Source of the DNA: Cyathus striatus
Lineage: Eukaryota; Basidiomycota; Agaricomycetes; Agaricales; Nidulariaceae
DNA length: 64,000 nt
Direction of reading: 5' to 3'
Assembly: GCA_025738555.1 (NCBI GenBank)
Contig: JAOVFP010000023.1
Span: forward strand, 1,674,001-1,738,000
Positions 10,689 through 23,259 of the stretch are shown in pieces. Position 1 is the first letter of the stretch. Each line of letters begins with the position of its first letter. The translations under genes were made by a program, and so were the position numbers. The notes under the pieces are model-generated. The model did not search any database, had not been told where the DNA came from, and saw only the letters and a program-made list of their open reading frames with translations.

Positions 10689-13600
10689 TTAATTCTCGGA
10701 TGTTGCATCTACTGGTTCATCCTCTTCCAGTGGTTTTGGTGAAGATGCTTTCCGAGCGGGAAGAAAAACATTAGACAGCCAATACACTCCTTTGCTATCT
10801 TTTGTCAACTTGATTTCAAGTTCGTTTTGCTCTGGGGCTACTTTTAAACTAGCACATGGAAGTATTATATCTTCGTTCTGGAAGTTGGCCATAACAGGAT
10901 ACGCAATTCCCCAAGTCGGATCGAGCTTTGTTCCATTTAATGTGATATCAACCTTGCCTTTGGACGTGGTGACACAGTGCCTTAAAGTCAGAATATGATC
11001 TTCCAGGTCGTGGACTCTAAACTGGACGATGCACCTCGAAAGACCACTGTACTGAAACAAAAGGTAAGGTTCGTCCCGACGATAATAATCGTCGACTTCG
11101 ACATATCCGTAAGAGCAAACATCTGCGGTTTGAGAAATAGCCGCCATATTTTCCTGCAACGCAGCTGCAATGGCAGAATATGATGCTCCTTCTCCAGTAC
11201 TTAGGCCAGTGACCGATTTGACTTCCCGAACAACGTCTGCGATTATCTCTGAGTCTGCGTGGTTCTCGTTTAAATCAATGTCGCTGAAGTCGATTACTTC
11301 AAATTCTTGGCTACGTTTCAAAGCCCTACAAATATTTTTGAGACTTCCGAATGCTTTTAAGGTTTCCCATGATATCTTCAAAAATTTCTGCCTTCTATCG
11401 AGAAGACGAATTCTTTCTCGACCGGCGTCGGCGCTCCAATATGTCCTGTTTTCCCAGTCAGATGAAAGGTCAGTTAAAAACGATTCGCCTTCTGCGTCTT
11501 GAAATTCCTGTGACTGTATATCCAGTCGCTTCGTTAACTGAACGACTCTTTGACGGCATCTATGGACCATTTTATCAAATCTGGAATTCCAACGCCTCTT
11601 GAATTTTCTTCCTTCTTCGTCGCTCTCATTTATTTTCGCCAACTCTTCGTATCCATCCTCAAATCTTTTTTCCATCAAGGCACTGAAGTCCTGCTCTTGA
11701 GCACTATCATTGTTCTGCAGCGCATCGTGATCAACAGGCGGGTGTTCGCTATCAGTGTTTGTGGGGTTGTTGTCGACTTCCTCTTCGGGGGGACCTTCGG
11801 TTTCTTCTTCGGTGTGCGCCTCTTGACTCCGGCGATCATCCAGTTTCAGGCGCTCTTGCCAGGTTCTCATGATATTTTCGCTTTTAGGGTCATTGTACTT
11901 CCTTCCCTGAACTCTTTTTCGAACCTCGTCTGCCTGTGAATCAATCCTCCTATGCATGCTCTCGTTCTCCATTTTTACATGATGTTCAATACATCTTCGT
12001 TGTTCATCATTTAGCCTCTCCGATAACCGTATCCTCCGTACTTTTAGTGAAGGCTCGCTTTTGTCGTCTACCCTCTTTGGCAGTTTCGCATTATCTTCTT
12101 CACAAGTTGCTATCTGGGTTTCTACAGGAAAGAACGAGCCGTCAAGGGTCTTCTCTATCATAATATGATTTTTCTGCACGAAAGTTTTCTCCCATGCGGT
12201 TGATGTTCTGTGAAGGAACATTTCCAGCTTCCTCCGTACCTCAATTAATAAGGACTCGGCCTCGTTTGCTTCGTACCTTTGAACGATTGTCACTGATTCG
12301 TCCTTCTTAAATACCAGGTTGGTCGGTATGTCTTCAAGGAGTTCTTTGGTAATTAATTGCAAATACATTTCGATCCATTCCTCCAGCCTTAGGCGAAGGT
12401 CGTTCCAGCGGCGGTCCGTCTGTCCCTGCTCGAGATATCGAATGTCTTCAGTTGTCAAGCTAAACTCCGACGGACTTGTCAGTGCTATTTTTGTTTCAGA
12501 CACATCGTCATCATCGAGCTTTGGATCGGTCACTTCTAAGGCCCAAGTTTTACGGAACGGCAATCGGTCCACTTCTCCCTGCTTGCGTCCACAAACTCGG
12601 TTTATTATATCATCATAATGGTTCGAAAGAGCCGCCATGAACTTTGCATTCGATGTCAAAAAATGTGTTTTTTTTCCAGTCGAGTCATGGCTTTTATCTT
12701 TTTTAGAGGGGGCCTTAAACTTCGTCTGAACTGAGACAAGCGTACTTCTCGGGTCAGGAACCAAAGAGGATACATAAATTTCGAAGTCCCCCTTGCTCGA
12801 ATCTCGTTTTACAAATAGCCTCGAAGTCTGCTCCTTGTAGTCAGAAACGACCAAGTATAAGATCTTCGACTGGTCATTGGAATCCGAATTGGGGTTTGGG
12901 CATTTTTTTCCCGTAAGTATGTAGTACAAAGCCGTATCCTCCCATGTAAAGGAAGGTAAAGGTCCAGTGAAAGCTGCTACTTCGTCCAAAAAGCTATTAG
13001 CTCGAACTACTGGAGCTGTTCCAGTGTTTTCTATTTCATCACCGTACAAATCACAGGTGACAAGGGGACTGTGGGATGCCAGCTTCAGTTTAAATGTCAT
13101 TCCCTTCGAATCGTCCCAATTCGGATTTGCTGCCCAAACGACAATCCTTAAAAGGCATAATAAAACTTCTAAAGCCAGCCATAAAACGGGGCCAGTGGAA
13201 TTATCGGGGGCATTCTGGACGAGATTGAATGAGCCGATATACCCAGCTACAGAAAATACCAATCCTCCCGCGAGGGCTAACGGAAGTATAAAATACGTGC
13301 GTGATTGAATGAACCTCGTCAATCGCGAGCCAGGCGGAAAATGTTTTTTCATTTCGGCGTCCAAGCATTTCTTCAGTGCTTCCAGTTTACTAGTGTCGTG
13401 AAGACTAACACTGCTATGTTGCTTTTCCGAAGATCCTTCGTCTGTCTTGGGACTTTCTTCTTCGACTGATTCTCGCTTGTCTTTGTTACCCAAGTTATTA
13501 GGACTATTTTTGGCATGCGGGCTCAGCGCACTAAAAAGGTCATTGAGCGGCTATCTACCAGGCGCTAGAAGACAACATGGAGACTTACACTTCCAACTCT

Positions 13601-14341
13601 CTCCGTAATTCCCATATACAAGTCTCGGATGAATTCTTGGTACTCCAAGGACGCAATTTCGATGCAAGATCAAGACCCAGGTCATTTGCTAGATGATCTA
13701 CTGCAATAAAAACAAGCCGAGTTTTAATGATAATTAAGATTCGAATTTGTATAATTATCTGGATAACGATTCCAGAGAGCGAACTTCCAAGGAGTCGAAT
13801 AATAGGAAACGGCCACCCGTTAAGAAATAGCGCGGTATTATTTGGGTCAGATTTGAGCCTGAGGATGATATACAAATACGGAGTAATCCCAACGCTTGCA
13901 CACAAGATAGTGAGAGCGATCATAGAGAAATTCCACCGTAAGCTACCACCATCCCACTCGACTGTCAAGTCTTCTGGGTTTTCGATATGCTCGTCCTCCA
14001 ATAACTTTTCAAGCCGACTTTCTGCTAAAAACCGATGCGGATTCTTAGGGTCAAGTGCTATCATGGGTGCAACATCCCCTTTGGTTTAAAACCGCCATCG
14101 GCCAACTTCTCGGCGCCTAGGAAGCGCAAAGACGGGAGGAAATGCTTGCAACTAAGACATTGAACCCGGATTTCACGATTCCTAAGCTTCCAAATACTGA
14201 TATGGGTGTAATGCTAACGTAGCAAAACCCGCCGCAGAGAGCTGAACCAGTGTGTTCCTCGCACTGCTCGGTTCCCAGCAGCGGCAAAAGAGCAGAGACC
14301 TCTTGGATACCACCAGCCACGGTTTGTGCAATATCTGTCAT
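10689..14341 (-). pseudogene. large multi-pass membrane protein gene with two single-base deletions
   Basis: Two exons. Exon 1 runs 14341-13591 and begins MTDIAQTVAGGIQEVSALLP. Exon 2 runs 13550-10689 (954 codons with stop). A 40-bp intron (GTGTAA..GATAG) lies between. Exon 1 is 751 nt and is open only if one base is missing near 14136-14140 and another in a G run at 14076-14079; 753 nt is exactly 251 codons, giving 1,204 residues. Hydrophobic segments: FSMIALTILCASVGI and the following PYLYIIL, then PIIRLLGSS..IVIQIIIQI; in exon 2, YFILPLALAGGLVFSVAGYI and VLWLALEVLLCLLRIVV. The rest is a long soluble part with an acidic, Glu-rich stretch around TEEETEGPPEEE. I recognise no named domain. Likely a fungal family of unknown function. 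The deletions may be real or assembly errors. Confidence 0.7.
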
Positions 14342-15524
14342 TGTATAACCTTGAAAGGAGAACGAGCTGGATTCAGTAAGTTAGTCGAAAAAAGTGTACA
14401 GTCCCAATGCAATGCAGTGGTGGGCGGTAGGAGAAAAGTAGGATAGACGCAAGCATCTGGACTAGGTATGCTATTTTCTGCGATTGACTGTTTCAACAAG
14501 CGCCATTACAGATGATGACCACTCCTTTGTACACCAAAATTCGTTTTAGCTATAGCTTTGTCAATTGTTTATATATTTACATATAACTTGGTACATACAT
14601 TGTCCGAAATCCATACTACAACATACTTAACTTTCACGCCACTATGGCACAGGCTGGGTGAGATATTTATGTTTTGTTGGTTTTGATGCGAATTCTGTGA
14701 ACCACTATTCAATGGTACAGAGTCACAAGATGCGTGACATAATGAGCGACGAGCGGCGGAAAGGACCCCCGAATATCCCTACAACAGTTAGCAGTTAGTT
14801 CCTCGGGAAGTTTTTTTTGTCCGGATAGCGTCTAGGTTGCCATCCGGGCTCAGGATTTGTCCGGATTAAGTGTTCTAAGTTCAAAAAATCGGTATTTTTC
14901 TAATTTTTCTCTTCTAATTTTGCGATATCAAGCTTCTGGATGACCCAAACCAACCATTTATATATATTAGAATAAAGTAATAATTGCTGGAAGTGTAGAC
15001 TATATTCTAATAATCGGCATCAGAAATATTGCTACTTCCTACCAAGGGGTCTCCAAAAATATATTACAAGACTCGGGGTCGGAAAATTATAGAACAGACC
15101 TTCAGAGGCAACCAACCTACCAGCGTGGGAGTATATTTCCATATTTGGTTTGCTTATATCGGCTATTCTGCTTACATCAGATGATCAAACAGCTACTCTC
15201 GCAATCATACTCCTTTTGTCACTGCATGTCTTCAGGTAGTGTTTGTGTTCCATTGGCTAAGGTGAGGGATGGGCCTGACAAATTTCCTTTCAACCCCTAT
15301 GAAGCCCAGGTTGGTGAATCTATACTACATACTACATTGAAATTGAATACCAAAGTTGGGGAAAATGTTATAATTGACTCAGGTGGCTAGTAGCTACTAC
15401 TAAGCTGTAACAACTATGACTTGTACCACATACAGTACTAATTGTGTGTTTCTGTCATCTCTGAGCAATGCTGTTCCCAGGACATTTTAGTTTATCAACT
15501 CAAGAGCAATAGTAATTTATATAA
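14342..15524. other. boundary between gene DNA and repeat island
   Basis: CpG-containing sequence gives way to CpG-poor, AT-rich sequence at about 15.1-15.3 kb. No gene is supported; the frame at 15145-15390 has no recognisable features. Confidence 0.5.
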
Positions 15525-15532
15525 AGTTGTAC

Positions 15533-16990
15533 TAGAGCTGCCAACTGTAACCATACAAAATGGCTATGGTATAGTTACAGTAGTCACAGGTACCATACTG
15601 TATGAGGTGCAAGCAAGACTCAATATGGTACAGGTACAGGACTGTTTTCACCTGTTGGTACCCACCCCATACAACCATTTATAGCTGTCTATACAGCTTT
15701 GAGCATAAAGTCACATGGTATACTCCAAGGTTGCTCTGATTGGTTCAATTTATTCTCCAAGTCAACTTTCCCAACTTGCTTGTAACCTCTTGTAGCTTGC
15801 TCTTCACACTTGTATGTCACCTCATATGTCTCGAGTACAATATGAGACAAATAATCAAATGATATATTTATCAACACAGGTAGAACTTGCAACTGTACTT
15901 GCATACTCCCCACTCAGTCCTCCTTTCACCCAATTTCCATGGGACAAGAATGGTGATGTTTGAGGCTGTGTCTTATCTAGTATCTACTACCATTGTCATT
16001 GGTGTGATTGGTGTCAGTATTTCCACTTTGGGTCCATATTCTTCATGCTGACAACTGCTTCATGCCTTTGGTACCAGGTTCCACTGTCAACAGTGAACAC
16101 TATTTGTGTGGCCAACTGTCTCTCAAGCCATGCATGCTTTGATGTCTGTTTCTTTCTTTGATTTTTATTCTATGCATAAAAATGAAGGCCATTTTTTAGA
16201 GTACTTTCTGGCAACAGGTTACAGTTGTTGGGTGGGTGCTTGGTATTTTTTACTCTCACCTCATGTCTCTAGTTTTTGCTCTGTGCTATATCTGAGGGAT
16301 CTGTTGACAAGCATGGTCACTTGTGCAGGGGACTTCCCAGACTTGCTTGGCTGATCCAAATGTGAAATGATCTGGTGGAGGGAGAGGCTCTCCTGCTGTT
16401 CAATGGTAAAGCCAGCAGTTCAAGAGCTAGAATGGGGAATAAGTTAAATTGCACTACATTTCATTGTGGTGTTTTGATATGCACTTATTATTGGAGCTTG
16501 CCACATATGTATATTATATCATAGGTCTGGGGTAATTATTACATGTTGACTCTCATCAGCTGGAGCCTTATCTCCTAATAGGAAAGGTCTTGTGCTGTCA
16601 GTGCAGTACTCATTAAAATCATGAGGCTGTTGGCACAGAGCATTATTTGGTCATAGAAAAGTGGTATGGGGGCTGATTCTATATCAGTTCAGATTCTATG
16701 ATTCTGTGCTTCACTTATGAAGATCTTGAAAAAGTGAACATATCATCTGAGATTTACTATTATGCTAGTATCTTATTTCAGTACTACATGATGTCTTGTT
16801 CTGATTTCAAACAAGAAACAGTGACAACCTGTTAAATCTAACCATAAAGCTGTATATGGCCATATTTACACCTGTCCTATACCATCAAGAGCTCAAAAAA
16901 AATCATATGGTATGGTTATGGCTGAAATCCATACTGTAAACAGTTTTGATAATACAGCCATAATCCATTATGGTATGGTTGGCAGCCCTA
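15533..16990. mobile_element. hAT-like DNA transposon, non-autonomous, 8-bp target duplication
   Basis: The terminal inverted repeat is TAGAGCTGCCAAC on the left and TAGGGCTGCCAAC on the right (reverse strand). The element is flanked by identical 8-bp direct repeats AGTTGTAC at 15525-15532 and 16991-16998. Subterminal copies of CCATAC/GTATGG occur in both ends. An 8-bp duplication with a TAGGG-type terminus fits the hAT superfamily. The 1,458-bp interior has only short frames and no transposase I can recognise. CpG is nearly absent. Confidence 0.82.
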
Positions 16991-17244
16991 AGTTGTACAA
17001 GTTCAAGCACATAGAAGATGTCAAAGAATATTTTTGTACACTAGTAACATCCACTTGCATTCACTAGCATACATTATAAATACATAACAGATAATATAGT
17101 GCTTCAGTTTTACTGTAGTAGGAGCTCCAATCTCTCAGTGCAACTGTTTTTTATCTTTTCTTCCCCAAGTTATGCAGTTGGTGATTCCTAAACTTCTAAA
17201 CTCAATTATATCTTCCATATGCACATTCAGTATATTGCAGTTCC

Positions 17245-17600
17245 CCACAAAATCAGGTGGACTCCAAGTAGAGTCCAGAAGTCTACCTGGACTACATGTG
17301 ATTTCCAGGTAGACTTCAGGTAGACTCCAGGTAGACTTCTGAACTCTATCTGAACTCTACCTGGACTCTACCTGGACTCTACCTGGACTTTATATCAACT
17401 TCATGCTAATGTGATACATATTTATTACCTATGCTCTACCTGTTCTCTGCCTATACTTTGTATCAACTTCATATTAATGTGATACATGTTCATTACCTGT
17501 ACTCTACCTGTACTCCATATGTATTTTATATCAACTTACTACTAGTGTTATATATACTCATTACCTGTAATCAATCTGTACTCAATCCAATAAAGGCAGG
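17245..17600. repeat. array of CTACCTGGACTC motifs and about 85-bp repeats
   Basis: The motif ACCTGGACTCT, or its reverse complement AGAGTCCAGGT, occurs repeatedly at about 17255-17400, so the array can pair with itself. It is followed by diverged units containing TATCAACTT and GTGATACAT spaced about 80-90 bp. The same short motif recurs at 31640-31890. Both arrays lie just downstream of minus-strand transposon genes, so they may be subterminal repeats of related elements. Confidence 0.6.
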
Positions 17601-17711
17601 CAGATGCTGCTGAGACTGAGATTCTTAATTTACTAAAAGAAGAAATTGCAAATTTTAGCACTAAATTTATATATTTATTCTAACAGATTTTTACATTCAT
17701 ATACATTCAAC

Positions 17712-20048
17712 CTAATAAACTCTATTAATTTTAACCCCATCTTCCTCAATTCCATCCTCATCTGCCTGTTGTTCTGCCTGTGTTTGCATTTGTTGATTTT
17801 GTTTTTTGTTTTGTTTTTGAATAACTCTTTGGGTATGAATAAAAAGCATTGCATGCAATGTCCAGTTGAAGTTATCCACAGTCATTCTATTAAGTATACT
17901 TTGGAAGCCCCCTAACCAAGCATTTAGTTGCTCACATGCCTATGTGAAAAATATTTATAAGTTGTAAATGAGACTATATTAAACATACCTAAGTGTTAAA
18001 TGCTTGTTTATAATGCTCATTACTCTATATATCTCTTTCAACAACAACTAAATTTGGAGCTGATCCATTCAAGGGACCAGGATTGCAGTAAGTGTGACAT
18101 AGATAATCTGTCACTCTGTGATTAATATAGTGAAAAGAATCTACAACAAATCTTGTTGAGGTTTTCCAAATATTCCAATTATGGGAGTTGATTAAAAATT
18201 TCAGGACACACATGCTTCATCAATACATACATAGCTTGGTCTAGTTTCTTGTGTTGGATATTTTTTTTCCAGAAACTCCACAATTTGATGGGCACCTTCT
18301 GACTTTGCAAATTTTGTCCATGCAATAACAACTCCACATGGTGCACAAATTGTTTCAACACAATAGAAATGAGGAGCTACAAATTAATTATCTGGTTCCT
18401 GTGGCTCATGATTTGGCTAGTCATGTGATGGATTGATTCTTCTCAATTGTTGTGTCCATGATGGTGTACCTTCTTCTTCAGTTCTTTGGATAATTCTTTG
18501 AATGCCAAGTACAGATTGTTGTCCAAATCTAATAATATAATTGTACCAGTTTTGTCTGTGATTTACACATGTTTGAGAATTTTGTTCTTTAATATTGTAA
18601 CAATTTTTCATTCAGCATAATCCTTCATGTTGACTTTCATGTCTTAGACAAAATACTCCTGTTTTTGCATTTGCTAATTTCTCAGAACAATTCTGATAGG
18701 CACAGTGATTTGGCCCCATAACAATGCCATCAACTACTATCATTTTAACTTTTGGTTCTGGAACATGATCTGTTTCCATTGCATTATCAATCATATTTGC
18801 ATATTCCATATTTTCAGCATCTTCTTGTAATATTGGTACAGTGCAATTTTCATCTATTCCAACTACTGCAGCATTGTCATCAGTATTAATATGATCAGCT
18901 GTTGCCTTATAATCATGTGTGCATTCTTTACATGAATGATTCAAAGCATCTCCAATAATACCTTCTTGTCCCAACTTCAAATATGCCTCTTTAGCTATTT
19001 GCTGTATTAATAAATTGTCAGGCATTACTAGAGTTTTATTCATTGAAACAGATATCTGTCTAGTTGTTTCATGTATGAAGGCTTTCCATATTTGCTGCCT
19101 TGAAATAGGTGGGTACTCATTTTCATCACCTACTGAAAATGTATAATTCCAGAACTCTGTATATGCAGCAGTTGATGCATGAAAATGATATACAGAGTTG
19201 ACAACCATATTGGTAAATAATCTATCAGCCCAGATACTTTTTCCAATTTTAATATATTTTGCTTTATTGAAAATCATGCAATCTTTAGGACTAACATCTG
19301 GATTATGTTGTGAAGCTTCAGAGTTGGAAGAAGTGGCAAGACTTTTATGATCTGCATAATATATAGCTTCACATTTTGTGCAAAACCCAGATACAATCTG
19401 AGCATTTTCATATATTTTAATTCCCTTTATAAGTGTAACTTTTGTTCTATCATGCTGACGAGTGTTGATATGCAATACCCTTCCAATACAAGCTTTTTCA
19501 GGTGTTGAACAAGTGATGCAAGCAGGACCAACAAGCAGTACTGGCTCAATTTCACTAGTAGAAACAGGTTTCAAAGGTTGCAAATTTTCTCCTTTTCTTT
19601 CATATGGATCTAAGTCCAATATAGACAATAATCTATCTAGCTTTTTAGAAATTACAGATATTTTTGATGGACCTGGATTTTTTGGCCTTTCATATGAATG
19701 AAATAATTGTGTATCTTCCATTTCTGCAGAGTTAATTTGTGCATCTAAACAAGTTTGTATACCAGTAGCAAGTGCTTTAATCCATCCATTAGCAGTTACG
19801 GAGTATTCATCTTCATGTACAGAATGTTTTGCTCATGCATGAAGGTTAAGAATATCAGTGTTATTCAGCAATGAGGACAGAATTGTTAACACAGTTGCCA
19901 AAGTAATATCTGAGCTGAAATTGAGATTAATAAATTCAGCAAACAGCTTGAAAGGAATATTTGGAAATGGATCTTCAGATTGAGCTGCATTTACTTGAGG
20001 TATGAAGGTCAATAGAATACATATTGTCCATATTTTTAAATACAGCAA
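17712..20048 (-). pseudogene. KDZ-type transposase with CxC5/CxC6-like cysteine clusters, broken
   Basis: Longest open part 19721-18612 (369 codons). Order of features: VGPACITCSTPEKAC and GFCTKCEAIYYADH (CxC5-like cluster), AAYTEFWNYTF and RQQIWKAFIHETTRQ, an HSCKECTHDYK knuckle, then VDGIVMGPNHCAYQNCSEKL with FCLRHESQHEGLC (CxC6-like). A TGA follows where CGA is expected, and reading continues MKNCYNIKEQNSQTC. The core follows: VETICAPCGVVIAWTKFAKS, YVCIDEAC, TRFVVDSFHYINHR, DYLCHTYCNP, NGSAPNLVVVE, an intron, then ACEQLNAWLGGFQSIL to a stop at 17712. Another TGA upstream (HA-stop-AKH) also fits CGA decay. KDZ elements are cut-and-paste DNA transposons abundant in mushrooms. Family recognition is from remembered conserved motifs and is strong. 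The element's termini are not identified. Confidence 0.82.
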
Positions 20049-20173
20049 GTATGTTGAGCTATAGAAAACAGGGTGAAAGTTTTATTAGAAAATTGTTCAC
20101 ACATTTAACAGAATCACAACAATATTCATATAGCTGTTGAAAGCCAATAATTGTACATACATGAAGTTAAAAA

Positions 20174-20500
20174 TACTGTTGAAAGCAAATAAATGTACAT
20201 GAAGTTGAAAATACTGTTGAAGTATTCCAACTCTATATAAAATAAAGGATAGCAGAACCATTTAGCTACTGAAAGCAAATAATTGTATATGAAGCTGAAA
20301 ATACTGTTGAAGTATTCCAACTCTACATAAAATAAAAGATAGCAGAAACATTCAGTTATTGAAAACAATTGTACATGAAGTTGAAAATACTGTTGAAGTA
20401 TTCCCAACTTTACATAAAATAAAGAAGTACAAAAGCAATTGGCTGTTGAAAGCCAATTACTATATATGAATTGAAATACTGTTGAAATATTCCAATCTGC
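20174..20500. repeat. about 90-bp tandem repeat, four to five copies
   Basis: The marker TACTGTTGAA recurs at about 20212, 20302, 20389 and 20478, giving spacings of 87-90 bp. Units share TGAAAGC, GTACATGAAG and TATTCCAACT segments. The array lies just upstream of the KDZ gene and may be part of that element. Confidence 0.65.
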
Positions 20501-20504
20501 AGAG

Positions 20505-20545
20505 AGAAAAAAGAAAAAAGAAAAAAGAAAAAAGAAAAAAAAAAC
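20505..20545. repeat. (GAAAAAA)n microsatellite
   Basis: Several consecutive GAAAAAA units end in a pure A run. Confidence 0.8.
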
Positions 20546-20577
20546 TTGGCTATTGAAAGCAAGTAATAGCAAAATTC

Positions 20578-23053
20578 TTACAATTTCTTGGACTTCCCCT
20601 TGTCCTTTCTGTGTGACTTCTTACTCTTTTCCTTTCCTTTCTTTTCACTCATTCTGTCTTCCTGATATTTATCCTTCACCTCCTCATTATCACTGTCAAT
20701 CTCACTCTCTTCTCTTTCCTTCTCCTTCCCCTTCCCCTTTCCCTTACTTTGTTCTTTCCTATGTTCTTCAGCTGCTGCTTCTTTGCCTTTTAAAATATCA
20801 TATAATGTAAGGGTAAGGAGTACCTTGAGGCCTAAACAAAGAAATACTATGCGAGTTGTCGAATGTCTGTTTGACCAAGGAGTCCTAAGGTGTCTGAGAG
20901 TGTAGTTAGTAATGATGTGAGGTCAATGAGAATGTAACAAGCAAGAGGAACTTCAAAATGAAGATTTGACATGAAGATTTGACAGATTCTTGAAAATGAA
21001 ATGGTGAAATGGAAGCTGAGACTGCTGACAACAACCTGGAGACAGAAACAGAGACTCAGAGCTCAATCATGAGAAGGGAAAATTCACTGAGTTGGTTGGA
21101 AGTAGATACACAGGTTTTATAGAAAATTTAAATAAAGAGACTACTTAACAGGGAATAGTTGACAAGACAGGAATTAATGTGTTGTGAATCATAGATTATT
21201 GCAAAGAAATGGTAAAGCTTGAAACATAAACTGTAGCAATGAATTAGACAAAACTTTCTTAGAATAAAACTTGAGGCAAAGGGACTAGAGACTATGACAT
21301 GGCTGTTGGTAGGATGGGTTGTGGTATTCAGTGACTCTTGGTAGCCCACAATACTAATGGTCTTGAGTTCCTGATGCATAATTGTGGCATTCAGGGAAAT
21401 ATGGGAGTGTTGGTGTTGGAGGGAACTAGCAGGAGAGGGCAAGTGAGAGGGGAAAGAGCAAACATGAATAACACATTGATGTGTGCATGGCTAGATCTAA
21501 TAGTGGTTGTATCTGGAGATAACAGTCATGTGACACAGGCAAATGCAGCTCATAAAATACAAGGTTTTGTAGTGCAGGCAAAATGCCTGCTCTACAATAA
21601 TGATAAAAATCCTGGCTTCTGAGATTCCCAGACACTTTTCTTATCAACACCACCCTCATTTTTCATCCAAGATAGCATTTTTGGATGGTATTTAAGGAGG
21701 GGAAAAACTTTGTATGGATAAGTGTAATATATGGAAGGTGACATAAAAACACTAATGAGGACTTTCTTATCAACATCAGCTTTAGCAGATGCTTGAATAA
21801 TGCTGATAGATGATTTCTTGTTTTCCCATATATTCTCAATCATCTCATACTTTTCATACACAGTATGAATGTCTTCTTTTCCCTTACTTTTAACCAAATG
21901 CTCAGGGATATTGAAGTGGGAAATAATCAAATTTTTCACAACTTCATCATCAGTAGAAGATCCAGATGGTGCTTTTGTTGTTGAAGTTTCATTGTTATCA
22001 GCACCATCTGCTAATATTTCAAGAAAATAATTATTCTTATCATTCATTTGCCATTTGGCACTTTGGATCTTTTTCTCCATAATCTTCATATAGCAGCCCT
22101 TAATATTCCAGTTTCCATTTTCATGCAAGGATATCCTAGAGTTTTTCTCTGTTTAAATTATTAGAAAAATTTCAGATTATAAAAATCACAAATAACATAC
22201 TTGCAACAGGTGAATAAACTTCACTTACATGCTCCAGTACTTCTTGAAGATCAAATGATGGCTCTTGATCTGTTATGATAAAAGCAGGTTTCTGTGCTTC
22301 AGACTTGAGAAACAGGTGAATTTCTCCTTTAACATTATCTGGAGGCATGATGGATGAATCTATGCATATGGATATATTAGCTACCAAAATCTCATAACTA
22401 TAACTACTATCTTACCATCTTCCTCATCTCCATACTTAAATATATTTCCAGTTGCTCTTTCATGAGAAAATCCACCTGTTATGTGTGATGCCCCTTGAAG
22501 ATCATCCTTACTAAGAGAAGATGTTGCTGAGCTGTGTGACTCAGAGCACTTAGAAATTTTACTTATAGAGTGGTGAGCACTAGTTGGACTAGATGGAGCT
22601 TGACCACACTTTAGAACAGAAGCTCCTTTCTTTGGAGTAATGTCTGTATCAATGATCATAGGCTCATTTTCAATATCTGACTCTGTATCTTTACTAGAAT
22701 CATGAGAATCTTGATGTTCAGATTTATCATTATCAATATTCTCTTCTTGAAACTTATCAGAAATATCACTAGCACTCTCCATAGAAATTTCAGAATCTTC
22801 CAGAGACTTATCAGAGTTATCAGTAGCACTCTCCACAGAATTTTCAGAATCTTCCTGAGGTTTATCAGAGCTATCAACAGTACTTATAGGGTTGAGATCC
22901 ATAGTTTCCAATTGAGATCCCAGTGGCATTAGAAATTCATCCTCATTAAGTGTGTCATTAATCTCTCCCATTGGAACTTGAGTGGAATCTTTTGAAGAAA
23001 AATAAGGAGAGGGGGCAATTGAAGTGTTCTCCTCAATAAGAACTTGCTCTACT
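20578..23053 (-). pseudogene. transposon-associated protein gene split by an LTR-like insertion
   Basis: Exons 23053-22416, 22359-22201 and 22148-20578; the last contains a foreign 791-bp block (20806-21596) plus one extra copy of its ATAA duplication. Without these, exon 3 is 776 nt, which with one carried-over base is exactly 259 codons, and reading runs unbroken across the junction (GFLSL then YDILKGKEAAAEEHRK) to the TAA at 20578-20580. The N-terminal region is Ser/Asp/Glu-rich with repeated DSSDK/SVESA-like units. The middle has KGCYMKIMEKKIQSAKW and FNIPEHLVK; then SVFMSPSIYYTYPYK and HPKMLSWMKN; the C-terminus is very lysine-rich. No stop codon interrupts it otherwise. The 5' end is unresolved: an upstream exon is likely but degraded beyond 23060. 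I recognise no named domain. Its neighbours and repeat setting suggest a transposon accessory protein. Confidence 0.65.
20806..21596. mobile_element. solo LTR-like insertion inside an exon, 4-bp target duplication
   Basis: The block begins TGTAAGGG and ends CTCTACA, so the tips TGTA/TACA are inverted. It is flanked by ATAA on both sides (20802-20805 and 21597-21600). Removing it with one ATAA restores the surrounding minus-strand reading frame exactly. Length 791 bp with no coding capacity, as for a solo LTR. The retrotransposon family is unknown. Confidence 0.78.
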
Positions 23054-23259
23054 CTATAAAAAAATTAAAATATAATGAAGAAATAGTAAAAACAAGAGTT
23101 ACAGGGTAAATTGGTTTGGATTTTCAGCATTCTGATCATCTTGGAGTCTATTCACTGAGATTTTCCTTTATATTCAACTTTTTTAGATATAATAGCTCAA
23201 ATAGGGATCTAAATGTTACACACTTTTTGGCCTTATTCTTAGTCTGTTTCACTCCTTAA

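Noticed and set aside
10792..13308. Plus-strand frames of 60-129 codons
   Set aside because: All are antisense shadows of the 954-codon membrane protein exon on the minus strand.
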